Below are positions 42,701-51,198 of a stretch of 64,000 nt of DNA, in pieces. Below the pieces are notes generated by a model, which saw only the letters and a program-made list of their open reading frames with translations, was not told where the DNA came from and made no database searches. The DNA comes from VBOC01 sp964512655 (GTDB lineage: Bacteria; Bacteroidota; Ignavibacteria; UBA10030; SZUA-254). The stretch lies in the NCBI GenBank assembly GCA_964512655.1, contig CAZEJT010000001.1:434001-498000 (forward strand), in the 5' to 3' direction. Every line of letters begins with the position of its first letter. Position 1 is the stretch's first letter. The translations under genes and the position numbers were made by a program.

Positions 42701-45384
42701 CCACCCTGTTGCGCAATTCGATGGGAGAGCCGGTGGCGATGCTGAATATCGCCCGCGACATCACCGAGCGAGCGCGCCTGGCCAAGGATCTCGAATACCG
42801 CAACGCCCAGATCGAGCTCATCAACAGGGTCATCGGCACCGCCAACCAGACGAACGATTTTGAGGCGATTTTTTCCGTCATCGCCCGGGAGATCAACCAG
42901 ATCGTTGCGTTCGACATGATCAACATCGGCCTGATCAGCGAGCGCGGCGATTCGGTCGTCGTATTCGCATCCGCCGGGGATATTGCAACTCCGAAGGGCG
43001 CCCTCATCCCCATTGAGCGCACGATCACGCAGTTCGCCGTGCGCGACCGCCGGCCGGTTGTAGTAAACGATTTTGCGTCCGAGCCGGCGTTCAGGGGGAT
43101 GGCGTCTGTAGGAAAAGGGATCCGCTCGCAGCTTGCCCTCCCCATCACGCTCAAGGGCAAGGCGCTGGGGGCCCTCAACCTGGGCAGCGCAGAGACGTAC
43201 GCCTTTTCCGAGGAGCTTGTCAGGATTCTCGAGCCATTGGCACAGGAGCTCGGAAGCGTGATCGAGCGCGTCAGCCTGTTCGACCAGGTGACGGACGACT
43301 CGGTCTACGTGCACAGGCTGCTCGACTCGATCGACAGCATCGTGTACACGGTGGACACAAACTGCCGGATCAGGGAGGGGAACAAAGCGTGGCTCGAGTT
43401 TCTCAGGGAATCGGGCGCGGAGCCGGGGAGCGACTTCGACGGCGTCCCGCTCTTCGATATCCTCCCCGATCCGGCGCTGAAGTTGAAACTGCAGAATGCG
43501 GTGGAACGGCTCCTCGCCGGCGAAACCCGTGTCTTTTCCGAGGAGCACACGTATCATTTTCCCTCGCGCGAGCGCGTCTACCAGCTTACGATCAATCCGA
43601 TGGTGATCGGCGAGCGGATCACCGGGCTCGTCTTCGTGCACGTGGACATCACCGAGCTCAAGAAAACGGAAGAGGAAGTAAGGAGAAACAACATCCAGCT
43701 GCTGGCGCTGAACGAGATTTCGACGCTGGCGGGGAGGTCTCTGAGGATCGAAGACATCCTTGAAGCGGCCGTGCCGGTGCTCAAGCAGACGATGGAGGCA
43801 GATGTGGTGGCGGTCTACCTCCGGGAGCCGGAGGGAACAGGCCTGGTTCTCGTGCGCCAGACGGGATTCGACGAGGCGATCGTCCCCGACATCACCAGGA
43901 TGAACCCGTCAAACTCCGTCACGGGAAGCGTCGTGGAGTCGAACAGGGCGACGTATATTTACGAGAGGGCCTACCTCGACAGCCGCGTGGTCGCGAAGAA
44001 CAGGGAGCTTCTGAAATCGGCCAGGATCGAATCGATGGCAGTCATTCCGCTTATATCCAAGGGCAGGGCCCTCGGTGCGCTCGACCTCTTCTACCGGAAG
44101 CCGCATGATTTCCCCGATCACGAGCGCCGCCTCCTTGCGCTGGTGGGCAATCAGCTGGGGGCGGCAATCGAGAATGCCCAGCTCTACACTCAGCTGCGTG
44201 CCCAGATCGACCGGTTGACCGCGCTCTACGAGCTGGGCCAGCAGTTGACGTCGACGCTCGATATCAATGAGATCTTCCAGGTGGTGTGCGAGAACGCTCA
44301 GTGGATCGTCCCGTACGGCGAGTTCAGGATCGATATCTACGACCCCGGCTCACGGACCAGGAAGGATTCATACCATGTGCGTGTGATCGACGGAGAACGT
44401 GTCGTTTCTCCGCAGGAGGGGCAGCGGGCTCCCGTGCTGGAGGGGAGCCCCGAACAGGCGGTCTTCTCCTCGAGGCGCTCATATCTCGATCCGCAGGGCG
44501 CCTCGATGTACATTCCCATGCTCTCGAAGGAGGAAATCATCGGGATCATGTCGATCTCCTCGGCGGGAGGAGCCGCGTATTCGGCCGCCCATGTGCGCGC
44601 ACTCGAGAGTGTGGCAAATCTTGCGGCAATCGCGTTCGAGAAGGGGAGCCTGTACGAGGAGACCGTGCGCATCTCGACGGAGATCCAGCAGCGCAACAAG
44701 GAGCTGGACGATTTCACCTATGTCGTCTCGCACGATCTGAAGGAACCCCTGATCAGCATCGAAGGCTTCAGCCGCATTCTCCAGTCGGATTACTCGAGCG
44801 TGATCCAGGCGGAAGGAAAAGAATACCTCGATTCTATGGTGGCGGCGTCCACCCGCATGAAGGGGCTGATCGACGATCTCCTGATGCTCTCCAGGATGAG
44901 CCGGCCGATGGAGGCATTCAAGATGGTCGAGGTGAAAGGGGTCATCGACGAAATCGTCACCGACATGGGATTTACGATCCGTCAGAGGGGGATACGGCTG
45001 GCGGTGGCTCCCGGGCTCCCGAGCGTGTACGGAAACGAGACGCAGCTCAAGGTGCTCTTCCGCAACCTTATCGGGAATGCGGTTAAATTCAACGACAAGC
45101 CCGACCCCGTCATCGAGATCGGATTTCACAATGCGGAAAATAATTCATATCTTTTCACCGTGAAGGACAACGGAATCGGGATCGAACGGGAATTTTACGA
45201 GAAAATCTTCGTGATTTTTCAGCGGCTCCATCCGCGCGAGCATTACGAAGGGCACGGAGCCGGGCTCGCGATCGTCAAGAAGATCATCGAGCGGCACGGG
45301 GGTAAGATCTGGGTCGAGTCGGAGGTGGGGAAAGGAACCACCTTCTTCCTGACGCTCCCCGCCGCAGAAGCTCAGGGGGCTTAA
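39718..45384 (+). CDS. Giant hybrid-sensing histidine kinase (degenerate KaiC, multiple PAS and GAF)
   Basis: A 1888-residue kinase counted from GTG 39718 (ATG 39721 is the alternative). Residues 1-205 resemble a KaiC/RecA-like ATPase (FSTGLPVLDQMIGGLRPGDT) but the Walker A lysine is missing: the loop reads SAPDQAAQP. Then, approximately: PAS 222-340, PAS 345-465, GAF 480-645, PAS 645-770, PAS 775-895, PAS 900-1025, GAF 1035-1185, PAS 1200-1325, GAF 1335-1500, GAF 1500-1650. The HisKA has phospho-acceptor H1672 in VVSHDLKEPLISIEGF, and the HATPase has NLIGNAVKFND, DNGIGI and GHGAGLAIVKKI. No membrane segment is seen, so it is a cytoplasmic sensor. The adjacent response regulator (33 bp later) is the likely partner. 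Confidence 0.93.
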   Translation: MMSRLPVFSTGLPVLDQMIGGLRPGDTFLSFVSAPDQAAQPVEPILRYSGRARIPVAYISSGIPLSVDPQTAYKVECFDSSTPRRPRALSLIAVKKFVLKKGKNRYILLADLSFLKEAMRSEGRAVALFKILADMARRQRSVLVATALKPAFGLESLGELKEHASVCLDFVSYGAKLYCSAIATRGRYAPLASIPFQFEGRKMASKDGSASEPEARIGAFSETAARYAGARDEFFRRSGEPMILFELRGDFLEANPAAAKMTGYSEEEIRIAKPVDLIDARSRRRFLRFLAELGRKRRARVSVDLRQKNGRNLSVDVSASSLDQGLFLGTIRDAGERKKNEQEALDLLTGSVELQRELVERSTSPVAVVEDGKYLLVNQAFAELFGLGGAGEAVGRHYAFIQADPQTEWLKEGGARKESGPDKPRTAWFRSGATEGTPKDIEAAFIPVRHQRGKLLVYFRDVTREKGLDGELRRRNEELGLLRRIVSEGAGPGDFQRLLRSSLAAMMDVLKWEMGALFASPAPGQGTLEMMSHRGLPQAVVRTLATLDRDTGLGGYLAKTLEPHVHSLSRYPSYLPHRPLWKGAGISTVCLIPLVSRDRLVGIALLCSKSERDAKAASPDLLASIGHQLGVSIEATLSYLEIRESEERFARLVSSVSGILWIGSRDWTMEYISPGVERILGHKPAEFYRNKALWLSLVHPDDKKLLLEAKVRRSDPERSFIREYRVRPKGKASFRWVREEVERERAADGGDERLYGVVSDITEHKAAEDRLREEAAAGTGILSFLQEGVSLFDRGLKCLRWNEAMALITGLSGDEALGRHASEILPGYGGSDLAALFGRALEGKAESSGELHFEVPAMDKRGTVRAKCVPMRGPENAVTGVMCIVSDVTFQKKLTTDLREAEQVLRNIIDTMADILIITDLEGKLLQVNKPFVQTLGYARTEALGISFPYPWLIESEMGRYLTWISMLRDHNWLHDFDMTWRSKSGTDIPVSVSTTLLRNSMGEPVAMLNIARDITERARLAKDLEYRNAQIELINRVIGTANQTNDFEAIFSVIAREINQIVAFDMINIGLISERGDSVVVFASAGDIATPKGALIPIERTITQFAVRDRRPVVVNDFASEPAFRGMASVGKGIRSQLALPITLKGKALGALNLGSAETYAFSEELVRILEPLAQELGSVIERVSLFDQVTDDSVYVHRLLDSIDSIVYTVDTNCRIREGNKAWLEFLRESGAEPGSDFDGVPLFDILPDPALKLKLQNAVERLLAGETRVFSEEHTYHFPSRERVYQLTINPMVIGERITGLVFVHVDITELKKTEEEVRRNNIQLLALNEISTLAGRSLRIEDILEAAVPVLKQTMEADVVAVYLREPEGTGLVLVRQTGFDEAIVPDITRMNPSNSVTGSVVESNRATYIYERAYLDSRVVAKNRELLKSARIESMAVIPLISKGRALGALDLFYRKPHDFPDHERRLLALVGNQLGAAIENAQLYTQLRAQIDRLTALYELGQQLTSTLDINEIFQVVCENAQWIVPYGEFRIDIYDPGSRTRKDSYHVRVIDGERVVSPQEGQRAPVLEGSPEQAVFSSRRSYLDPQGASMYIPMLSKEEIIGIMSISSAGGAAYSAAHVRALESVANLAAIAFEKGSLYEETVRISTEIQQRNKELDDFTYVVSHDLKEPLISIEGFSRILQSDYSSVIQAEGKEYLDSMVAASTRMKGLIDDLLMLSRMSRPMEAFKMVEVKGVIDEIVTDMGFTIRQRGIRLAVAPGLPSVYGNETQLKVLFRNLIGNAVKFNDKPDPVIEIGFHNAENNSYLFTVKDNGIGIEREFYEKIFVIFQRLHPREHYEGHGAGLAIVKKIIERHGGKIWVESEVGKGTTFFLTLPAAEAQGA

Positions 45385-45417
45385 TACCGTGCCGGATTAC
45401 TCACCACCGCCACCCGC

Positions 45418-46104
45418 ATGAACGACACCGTGGAAGAGAAGAAGATCACCATCCTCCTCGTCGAGGATAACAAGGACTTTGCGAAGCTGGTCCAGGTGTA
45501 CCTCCAGAGATTCGACAAGGACGCGTTCAGCGTCGTCTGGAGGGAAAACCACACCGAGGCGCTCTCCGAGCTGGCATCGAACAAGGAGATAGATATCGTG
45601 CTGATGGACTATTTCCTTCCCGGAAAGAACGGGCTCGAGATCACGAAGGAGATGCGAAAGAATAACATCGGCCTGCCGGTCGTCTTTCTGACCGTCAACA
45701 AGGACTTCGACCTGGCCGTCGACGTCATGAAAGTCGGGATCGACGATTACCTGGTCAAGGAGGAGATCACCTCGCCGGCGCTCCCCAGGACGGTGCTTAA
45801 CGTCATGGAGAAGCGCCGCCTCAAGGACCGCCTGGTCGGGATCGAGATCAGCAAGCAGCGTCTCGGCGCGATCCAGGAAATCTTGGCCGGGGTCATCAAG
45901 GATTTCGAGACCCCGCTGGAGCAGATGAGGAAAACCTCTCACGGCCTCAAGGAGGGGATCCCGCCCGAGGTGCAGAAGAATTTCGTCAAGATCATCGAGG
46001 AGAACGTTGCCCGGATCTCCGACAAGCTGGAGAAGCTGAAATCGCTCAAGGTGGACCGGACCGTGAAGTACATCAAGGATATCCGGATGATCGATCTCTC
46101 CTGA
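45418..46104 (+). CDS. Response regulator with HisKA-like helical C-terminal tail
   Basis: A 228-residue protein. The receiver domain (about residues 10-135) has the acidic pair in LLVEDNKDF, phospho-acceptor D64 in VLMDYFLPGKNG and the conserved Lys in DDYLVKEEI. There is no DNA-binding output domain. The C-terminal 90 residues are helical (QRLGAIQEILAGVIKDFETP, LEQMRKTSHGLKEG, VQKNFVKIIEENVARISDKL) and resemble a histidine kinase dimerisation domain in which the H of HELRTPL is replaced (KDFETPL). It may bind and modulate the partner kinase encoded just upstream. Similar short regulators follow phytochrome-like kinases. Confidence 0.88.
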   Translation: MNDTVEEKKITILLVEDNKDFAKLVQVYLQRFDKDAFSVVWRENHTEALSELASNKEIDIVLMDYFLPGKNGLEITKEMRKNNIGLPVVFLTVNKDFDLAVDVMKVGIDDYLVKEEITSPALPRTVLNVMEKRRLKDRLVGIEISKQRLGAIQEILAGVIKDFETPLEQMRKTSHGLKEGIPPEVQKNFVKIIEENVARISDKLEKLKSLKVDRTVKYIKDIRMIDLS

Positions 46105-46246
46105 CGGACGCGGGTTTCGTTTCGCCCCCCGGCATTAAAATTCCTTCCGACGCTTCTCCGGCAGATCTCTGCCGGCGCGGTTTCGAGCTTCAGAACCTCC
46201 GAGTGTGCAACTGGACGAATATCCGAATGACCGCAGCGCCGCTCGC

Positions 46247-47122
46247 ATGAAATTTACCCTCGCCCTCGCCCAGGTAGACAACGTCCTGGGAGATGTCAAG
46301 AGAAACGTGAAGAAGCACCTCGAGTTCATCGGGCGGGCCCGGGACGGAGGAGCCGATCTCGTCGTGTTCCCGGAATTGAGTCTGACCGGATACTCAATCA
46401 AGGACAGTAACTGGGACGTGACCATCCGGCTGCCGCGGGAAGGAACAGAGGAGGCCGACCGAAGTCCGTTGCGGGAACTGATCGAGGCGAGCACCGGGAT
46501 CTCCGTCATCCTCGGATGCGTTGAGGAGTCGGAGGAGTTCGGTATTCATAATTCTGCGTTCTTATTCGAACGGGGCAAGGTGAGATCGGTTCACCGTAAG
46601 GTCTATCCTCCAACGTATGGAATGTTCGAGGAGATGCGCTATTTTACCCCGGGATCTTCGGTCCGGGCGTTCGACGCCGGCGTAGGGAGGCTCGGAGCGC
46701 TCATCTGCGAGGATCTCTGGCACCTGCCGCTCCCCTATCTTCTCGCGAAGGAAGGAGCGCAGGCCATCGTCGGGATCGCCGCAAGCCCCACGCGGCTTGC
46801 CGGCGAAGGGGAGAGGATCGCCAACGCCCGCGTCAACACCGAACAGCACAAGGCCTACGCGAGACTCCTGAGCTCGTACATGGTCTTCTGCAACCGCGTG
46901 GGAGTCGAAGACGGCGTCAATTTCTGGGGCGGCTCGGAAGTTGTCTCACCCGACGGAGAGGTCGCCGTCCAGGCGAAGCTCTTCGAGGAGGACCTGGTAT
47001 TCGCGACCATCGACGACAACGAAGTGCGCCGGGCGCGGCGCTTGTCGCGCCATTTCCTCGACGACGATCCCCGCCTCGTCGCGCTGGAGCTGAGGCGGAT
47101 CCTTGCCTCCTCCAGGCGGTGA
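46247..47122 (+). CDS. Nitrilase-superfamily carbon-nitrogen hydrolase
   Basis: A 291-residue amidohydrolase. The catalytic triad is present: E43 in VVFPELSLTGY, K118 in VHRKVYPPTYGMF and C154 in GALICEDLWH. Start chosen at the ATG 46247 (MKFTLALAQ), which fits the first strand of the fold; a frame from 46205 adds 14 residues of low plausibility. The CEDLWHLPLPYLLA sequence is closest in style to the glutaminase domain of NAD+ synthetase and to beta-ureidopropionase-type enzymes. No NadE domain is fused. It precedes asnS by 49 bp, but asnS has its own promoter. Confidence 0.9.
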   Translation: MKFTLALAQVDNVLGDVKRNVKKHLEFIGRARDGGADLVVFPELSLTGYSIKDSNWDVTIRLPREGTEEADRSPLRELIEASTGISVILGCVEESEEFGIHNSAFLFERGKVRSVHRKVYPPTYGMFEEMRYFTPGSSVRAFDAGVGRLGALICEDLWHLPLPYLLAKEGAQAIVGIAASPTRLAGEGERIANARVNTEQHKAYARLLSSYMVFCNRVGVEDGVNFWGGSEVVSPDGEVAVQAKLFEEDLVFATIDDNEVRRARRLSRHFLDDDPRLVALELRRILASSRR

Positions 47123-47125
47123 TCG

Positions 47126-47154
47126 TTGAAGATCACGCTATTCTTTCTTATATT
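47126..47154 (+). promoter_or_regulatory. Candidate asnS promoter
   Basis: TTGAAG at 47126-47131, 17-bp spacer, TATATT at 47149-47154, followed by a T-rich run. Expected start near 47161, about 11 bases before the asnS ATG, which has no ribosome binding site. Confidence 0.6.
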
Positions 47155-47171
47155 TTTTTCTTTTTTCCCAT

Positions 47172-48467
47172 ATGCCCCGCATCTACGTTGAAGATCTTCC
47201 CGAGCACGTCGGAGAGGTCGTATCGGTTCACGGCTGGCTCTACCATAAGCGATCGAGCGGGAAGATCCGCTTCCTTGTCGTTCGCGACGGTACCGGTCTT
47301 CTCCAGTGTGTCATGGTGAAGGGGGTGGTCCCGGAGGAGGTCTTCGCACGCTTCGACGGACTCACGCAGGAATCGTCTCTGGTCGTGACCGGAACGGTGA
47401 AAAAGGACGACAGGGCGCCCGGCGGGTGCGAGCTTGACCTCTCGGGCCTGGAGCCTCTCCAGACCGCGCTCGAATATCCGATCACGCCGAAGGAGCACGG
47501 GGTCGATTTTCTGATGGATCACCGCCATCTCTGGCTGCGCTCGCAGCGGCAGACCGCCATCCTCCGGATTCGCCACCAGATCATATCTTCCATCAGGGAG
47601 TTTTTCGACGGCCGGGGATTCATCCTCCTCGATGCGCCGATTTTCACGCCCGCGGCATGCGAAGGTACTTCCACGCTCTTTGAAACCGATTACTTCGACC
47701 TGGGGAAGGCGTATCTCACGCAGTCGGGCCAGCTGTACGGCGAAGCGGGCGCCATGGCGCTCGGGAAGGTGTATGTCTTCGGGCCGACCTTTCGCGCGGA
47801 AAAATCGAAAACCCGGCGCCATCTGACCGAGTTCTGGATGGTCGAGCCGGAAGTGGCGTTCAACACCCTCGCCGACAACATGGAGCTTGCAGAGGAATTC
47901 CTCGAATATATCGTTTCCTCGGTCCTGAAAAAACGCCCGAGAGAGCTTGCGGCGCTCGAGAGGAACACCACCCATCTTGAGCGTGTCAAAAAACCGTTCC
48001 CCCGGGTAACGTATGGCGAAGCGATCGAGATCCTGAAGAAAAAAGGGGTGGACGCGGCGTGGGGGATGGACTTCGGCGGGACTGACGAAACGATCATCTC
48101 CGCAGAATTCGACCGGCCCGTCATAGTGCACCGGTATCCCGCGAGCATCAAGGCGTTCTACATGAAGCGCGACCCCGAAAACCCCGATCTGGCCCTCGCA
48201 ATGGACGTCCTCGCGCCCGAGGGGTATGGAGAGATCGTAGGAGGGAGCCAGAGGGAAGACGATCTTGAGACTCTCCGGAACCGGCTCATAGAGCACAACC
48301 TTCCGCAATCAGCATTCGAATGGTATCTCGATCTCCGCCGCTATGGATCCGTTCCCCATTCGGGCTTCGGCCTGGGTGTTGAAAGGACCGTATCGTGGAT
48401 CTGCGGCCTGGAGCACGTCCGTGAGACCATTCCGTTCCCGCGGATGATCTACCGCCTCACCCCCTGA
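47172..48467 (+). CDS. asnS: Asparaginyl-tRNA synthetase
   Basis: A 431-residue class IIb synthetase. N-terminal OB-fold anticodon-binding domain (VVSVHGWLYHKRSSGKIRFL), then the catalytic core: motif 2 FGPTFRAEKSKTRRHLTEFW and motif 3 HSGFGLGVERTVSWICGL. The segment STLFETDYFDLGKAYLTQSG is typical. AsnRS and AspRS are close relatives; WMVEPEVAFNT and the ending RETIPFPRMIYRL fit AsnRS. It probably removes the need for tRNA-dependent Asn amidation in this organism, though a GatCAB might still serve Gln. A predicted leader of about 11 nt precedes the ATG. Confidence 0.95.
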   Translation: MPRIYVEDLPEHVGEVVSVHGWLYHKRSSGKIRFLVVRDGTGLLQCVMVKGVVPEEVFARFDGLTQESSLVVTGTVKKDDRAPGGCELDLSGLEPLQTALEYPITPKEHGVDFLMDHRHLWLRSQRQTAILRIRHQIISSIREFFDGRGFILLDAPIFTPAACEGTSTLFETDYFDLGKAYLTQSGQLYGEAGAMALGKVYVFGPTFRAEKSKTRRHLTEFWMVEPEVAFNTLADNMELAEEFLEYIVSSVLKKRPRELAALERNTTHLERVKKPFPRVTYGEAIEILKKKGVDAAWGMDFGGTDETIISAEFDRPVIVHRYPASIKAFYMKRDPENPDLALAMDVLAPEGYGEIVGGSQREDDLETLRNRLIEHNLPQSAFEWYLDLRRYGSVPHSGFGLGVERTVSWICGLEHVRETIPFPRMIYRLTP

Positions 48468-48478
48468 GCAAAAATCCG

Positions 48479-49399
48479 GTGCTGAAGGTAGAGCACGTCA
48501 GTAAGACCTATTCCAGTGTCGTGGCCGTCGACGACGTCTCGCTCGCCGTGGGGCGGGGTGAGGTCATCGGACTTCTGGGCCCTAACGGAGCCGGCAAGAC
48601 CACCACCATCAGGATGATCCTCAACATCATCATGCCCGACAGAGGATCAATCTCCTTCGACGGGAAGGGATTCGGCGAAGCTACCCGGAATATCGTCGGC
48701 TATCTCCCGGAGGAACGGGGTCTCTACCGGAAGAGCAAGGTGCTCAATACGATCCTCTATTTCGCGAGGCTCAAGGGGATCGACGCCGTGGAGGGGAAAC
48801 GGCGGGCGTACGAATGGCTGAGGCGGTTCGACCTTTTGACCGCCTTCGACCGGAGGGTGGACGAGCTTTCAAAGGGAAACCAGCAAAAGGTGCAGTTTAT
48901 CATCGCCGTCATACACGATCCCGAATTGCTCATCCTCGATGAGCCCTTCTCGGGGCTCGATCCCGTCAACCAGATCCTCCTCAAGGATATTCTGATGGAA
49001 TTGAAGGAACGCGGACGGGCGATCGTGTTCTCGACGCACCAAATGGAGCAGGCGGAGAAACTCTGCGAAAGGATGTACCTGATCAACAAGGGGAGAGTAA
49101 TCCTCGAGGGCGCGATACCGGACGTCAAGAGCCGCTACGGTCGGAACACGCTGCAGGTGGAATTCAGCGGCGACGCATCGTTTCTCCGCGGAATGAGCTG
49201 GGTGAAGAGCGCCCAGATCTACGAGAATTACGCGGAAGTCGTGCTCAACGGACATGAAAACCTCCCAGGGGCTCTGCGCGAGCTTGCCGGCCGGCTGGAC
49301 ATCACGAAGTTCGAAGTCACCTCACCATCCCTGAATGCAATATTCCTGGAGGCGGTAGGTGGTGCGGCAGCAGACCCCGCACGGGAGATCGCACCGTGA
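48479..49399 (+). CDS. ABC transporter ATP-binding protein (NatA-like)
   Basis: A 306-residue ATPase. Walker A LLGPNGAGKTTTIR, signature LSKGNQQKVQFI with Walker B LLILDEPFSGLDP, H-loop in FSTHQMEQAEKLCERM. The C-terminal 80 residues form a DUF4162-type domain common to NatA-like and polyketide-efflux ATPases. The start is a GTG 11 bp after asnS. It overlaps the permease gene by four bases, so both form one ABC-2 exporter. In Bacillus NatAB exports sodium ions; given the Na+/H+ antiporter genes 6 kb downstream, ion export is a reasonable inference, but drug efflux is also possible. Confidence 0.92.
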   Translation: MLKVEHVSKTYSSVVAVDDVSLAVGRGEVIGLLGPNGAGKTTTIRMILNIIMPDRGSISFDGKGFGEATRNIVGYLPEERGLYRKSKVLNTILYFARLKGIDAVEGKRRAYEWLRRFDLLTAFDRRVDELSKGNQQKVQFIIAVIHDPELLILDEPFSGLDPVNQILLKDILMELKERGRAIVFSTHQMEQAEKLCERMYLINKGRVILEGAIPDVKSRYGRNTLQVEFSGDASFLRGMSWVKSAQIYENYAEVVLNGHENLPGALRELAGRLDITKFEVTSPSLNAIFLEAVGGAAADPAREIAP

Positions 49400-50646
49400 C
49401 GAAAACCCCGTGGGTTGCCCGCTGGGAATATCTCGAGAGGATTAAATCGAAGGCGTTCATCGTCTCCCTCTTCCTCATGCCGGTGATCATGTTCGCGGTG
49501 GCCGTCCTCCCGGGCATGCTTGCAGTCCGGCCGGATAACACCGCCAAAAGCATCGGGGTGGTGGATCAGGAGGGCACGTTTCTGACGCCTCTCTCGCGCT
49601 CCATCGAGAAACAGTACAAGCTCCCGGACGGGACGCCGAACTATCTCCTCCGGGCGATCCCCGTAACCGGGGACCGGCCGCTGGCGCAGACAATCCGCGT
49701 GGCCGACTCGCTTGCCCTCTCAGAAGAGATCGAAGGGTATCTCCTGATCCCGGCTTCTCAGGGCGCGGACACCGGTCTCGAGTACCGCTCGGGCAATCTC
49801 GGGAATTTCAGGATCACCGAGCGGCTCACCGAGGCGGTCCGGGATATCGTGACGGAGCGAAAGCTCCGTTCGCGAGGCCTCGATCCTTCGCTCGTCAAGG
49901 ATCTGACAGCACCGGTGGGCCTCAAGACCATCAGGCTTTCCAAGACGGGGGAAGCGCGGGAGTCGGGATTCGAGCAGGTCTTCTTCACCTCCTATGTCTT
50001 CATGATGATGCTCTTTTTTCTCGTCGTGACGTCGGGACAGCTTCTGGTGCGCAGCATCCTCGAGGAAAAATCGAACAGAGTCGTTGAGATCCTCCTTTCG
50101 TCGTGCTCCGCAAGGGACCTGATGGCCGGGAAAATCCTGGGGTTGAGCGGGCTCGGACTGACGCAGATGGCTCTCTGGGTCGCGATCGGCCTGGCGGTGA
50201 GCGCGAAGTTTGCCATCACGCTCATCCCCCTGACGAGCGCACTCGTTCTCGCGCTCTACTTCGCGCTGGGTTACGTCCAATATGCCGCCATATTCGTGGC
50301 AGCCGGAGCCCCCGTGTCGACCGAGCAGGAAGCCCAGCAGATCAACAGCTACCTTGTCCTGATCCTGATCGTTCCGATCGCGGTGGCCTTTACGGCCGTA
50401 CAGGATCCGCATTCGACGCTCATCAGGGTTCTCTCGTTCATACCCCTTCTCACGCCGTCGATGATGGCGCTGAGGATCCCGATACAGATGCCGTCTTTTG
50501 TGGAGATCGTGGCGACGATGCTTCTTCTCGTCGCCTCGACCGCGGGCGCCATGTGGCTTGCAGGGAAGATTTTCAGGACAACGATGCTCGCCTACGGCAA
50601 ACGTCCCTCCCTCGGCGAACTTATGACCCTCATCCGCTCGCGTTGA
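49396..50646 (+). CDS. ABC-2 transporter permease (NatB-like)
   Basis: A 416-residue integral membrane protein of the ABC2_membrane_3 type: a first membrane segment near residue 20-40 (AFIVSLFLMPVIMFAVAVLP), a large extracytoplasmic domain at about 45-200, and a cluster of membrane segments from 205 on (VFMMMLFFLVVTSGQLLV, ILGLSGLGLTQMALWVAIGL, LVLILIVPIAVAFTAVQ). ILEEKSNRVVEILLSSCSAR is the typical cytoplasmic loop that contacts the ATPase. It begins with GTG overlapping the ATPase stop by four bases. Confidence 0.9.
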   Translation: MTKTPWVARWEYLERIKSKAFIVSLFLMPVIMFAVAVLPGMLAVRPDNTAKSIGVVDQEGTFLTPLSRSIEKQYKLPDGTPNYLLRAIPVTGDRPLAQTIRVADSLALSEEIEGYLLIPASQGADTGLEYRSGNLGNFRITERLTEAVRDIVTERKLRSRGLDPSLVKDLTAPVGLKTIRLSKTGEARESGFEQVFFTSYVFMMMLFFLVVTSGQLLVRSILEEKSNRVVEILLSSCSARDLMAGKILGLSGLGLTQMALWVAIGLAVSAKFAITLIPLTSALVLALYFALGYVQYAAIFVAAGAPVSTEQEAQQINSYLVLILIVPIAVAFTAVQDPHSTLIRVLSFIPLLTPSMMALRIPIQMPSFVEIVATMLLLVASTAGAMWLAGKIFRTTMLAYGKRPSLGELMTLIRSR

Positions 50647-50683
50647 AACTTGGCCTGGTTGTATCTATCTTCGTTGGATTTTG

Positions 50684-51196
50684 ATGAACACTGACGCCGT
50701 GTTCTTTTTCGTAGTCGCGGGACTGGCCGTGATCTCCGGAATCATGATGATCACAAGGGTCAATCCCGTGAAGAGCGTCCTCTTTCTGGTTGTCAACTTC
50801 TTCTGTCTCGCCGTTCTCTACCTCACGCTCCATGCCCAGTTCATCGCGGTCATCCAGATCATTGTGTATGCCGGAGCCATCATGGTGCTCTTCCTCTTCG
50901 TCATCATGCTCCTCAACCTGGGCGATGAGTCGGGGGTCCGCGACAGGCCGGGCGTGAGGAGCATCCCCGCCTTTGCTCTTGCGGTGGCAGTCCTTGTGGA
51001 GGTGCTGGCCGGGATCGGATTCCTCCGGGGCGGGGCGCCGTCCGCTCAGTCGGAGAAAGCCGCCGCCATCGGGACGGTGGAGTTCATCGGGAGGGCGCTG
51101 TACACCGAGTACCTCCTCCCGTTCGAGATCACGTCTGTCCTCCTCCTCGCCTCCATGGTGGGGGTCATCGTGCTTGCGAAAAAGAAGATCGGGTAA
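50684..51196 (+). CDS. nuoJ: NADH-quinone oxidoreductase subunit J
   Basis: A 170-residue membrane subunit with five hydrophobic helices. NPVKSVLFLVVNFFCLAVLY, FIAVIQIIVYAGAIMVLFLF and the C-terminal FEITSVLLLASMVGVIVLAK are diagnostic of NuoJ/ND6. The ATG at 50684 follows a TTG that is less likely to be the start. It opens the nuoJKLM cluster. No nuoA-I genes precede it; instead an ABC permease does, 37 bp upstream, so the complex I locus is split or this is a partial module. Confidence 0.95.
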   Translation: MNTDAVFFFVVAGLAVISGIMMITRVNPVKSVLFLVVNFFCLAVLYLTLHAQFIAVIQIIVYAGAIMVLFLFVIMLLNLGDESGVRDRPGVRSIPAFALAVAVLVEVLAGIGFLRGGAPSAQSEKAAAIGTVEFIGRALYTEYLLPFEITSVLLLASMVGVIVLAKKKIG

Positions 51197-51198
51197 GC

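Noticed and set aside
41686..43641. 651-residue open frame on the minus strand
   Set aside because: It is antisense to the PAS/GAF kinase, whose domains are unmistakable. The translation is low-complexity Arg/His/Asp-rich with no motif, a product of GC-rich codon use.
47148..48308. 386-residue open frame on the minus strand
   Set aside because: Antisense to asnS with no motif of its own.
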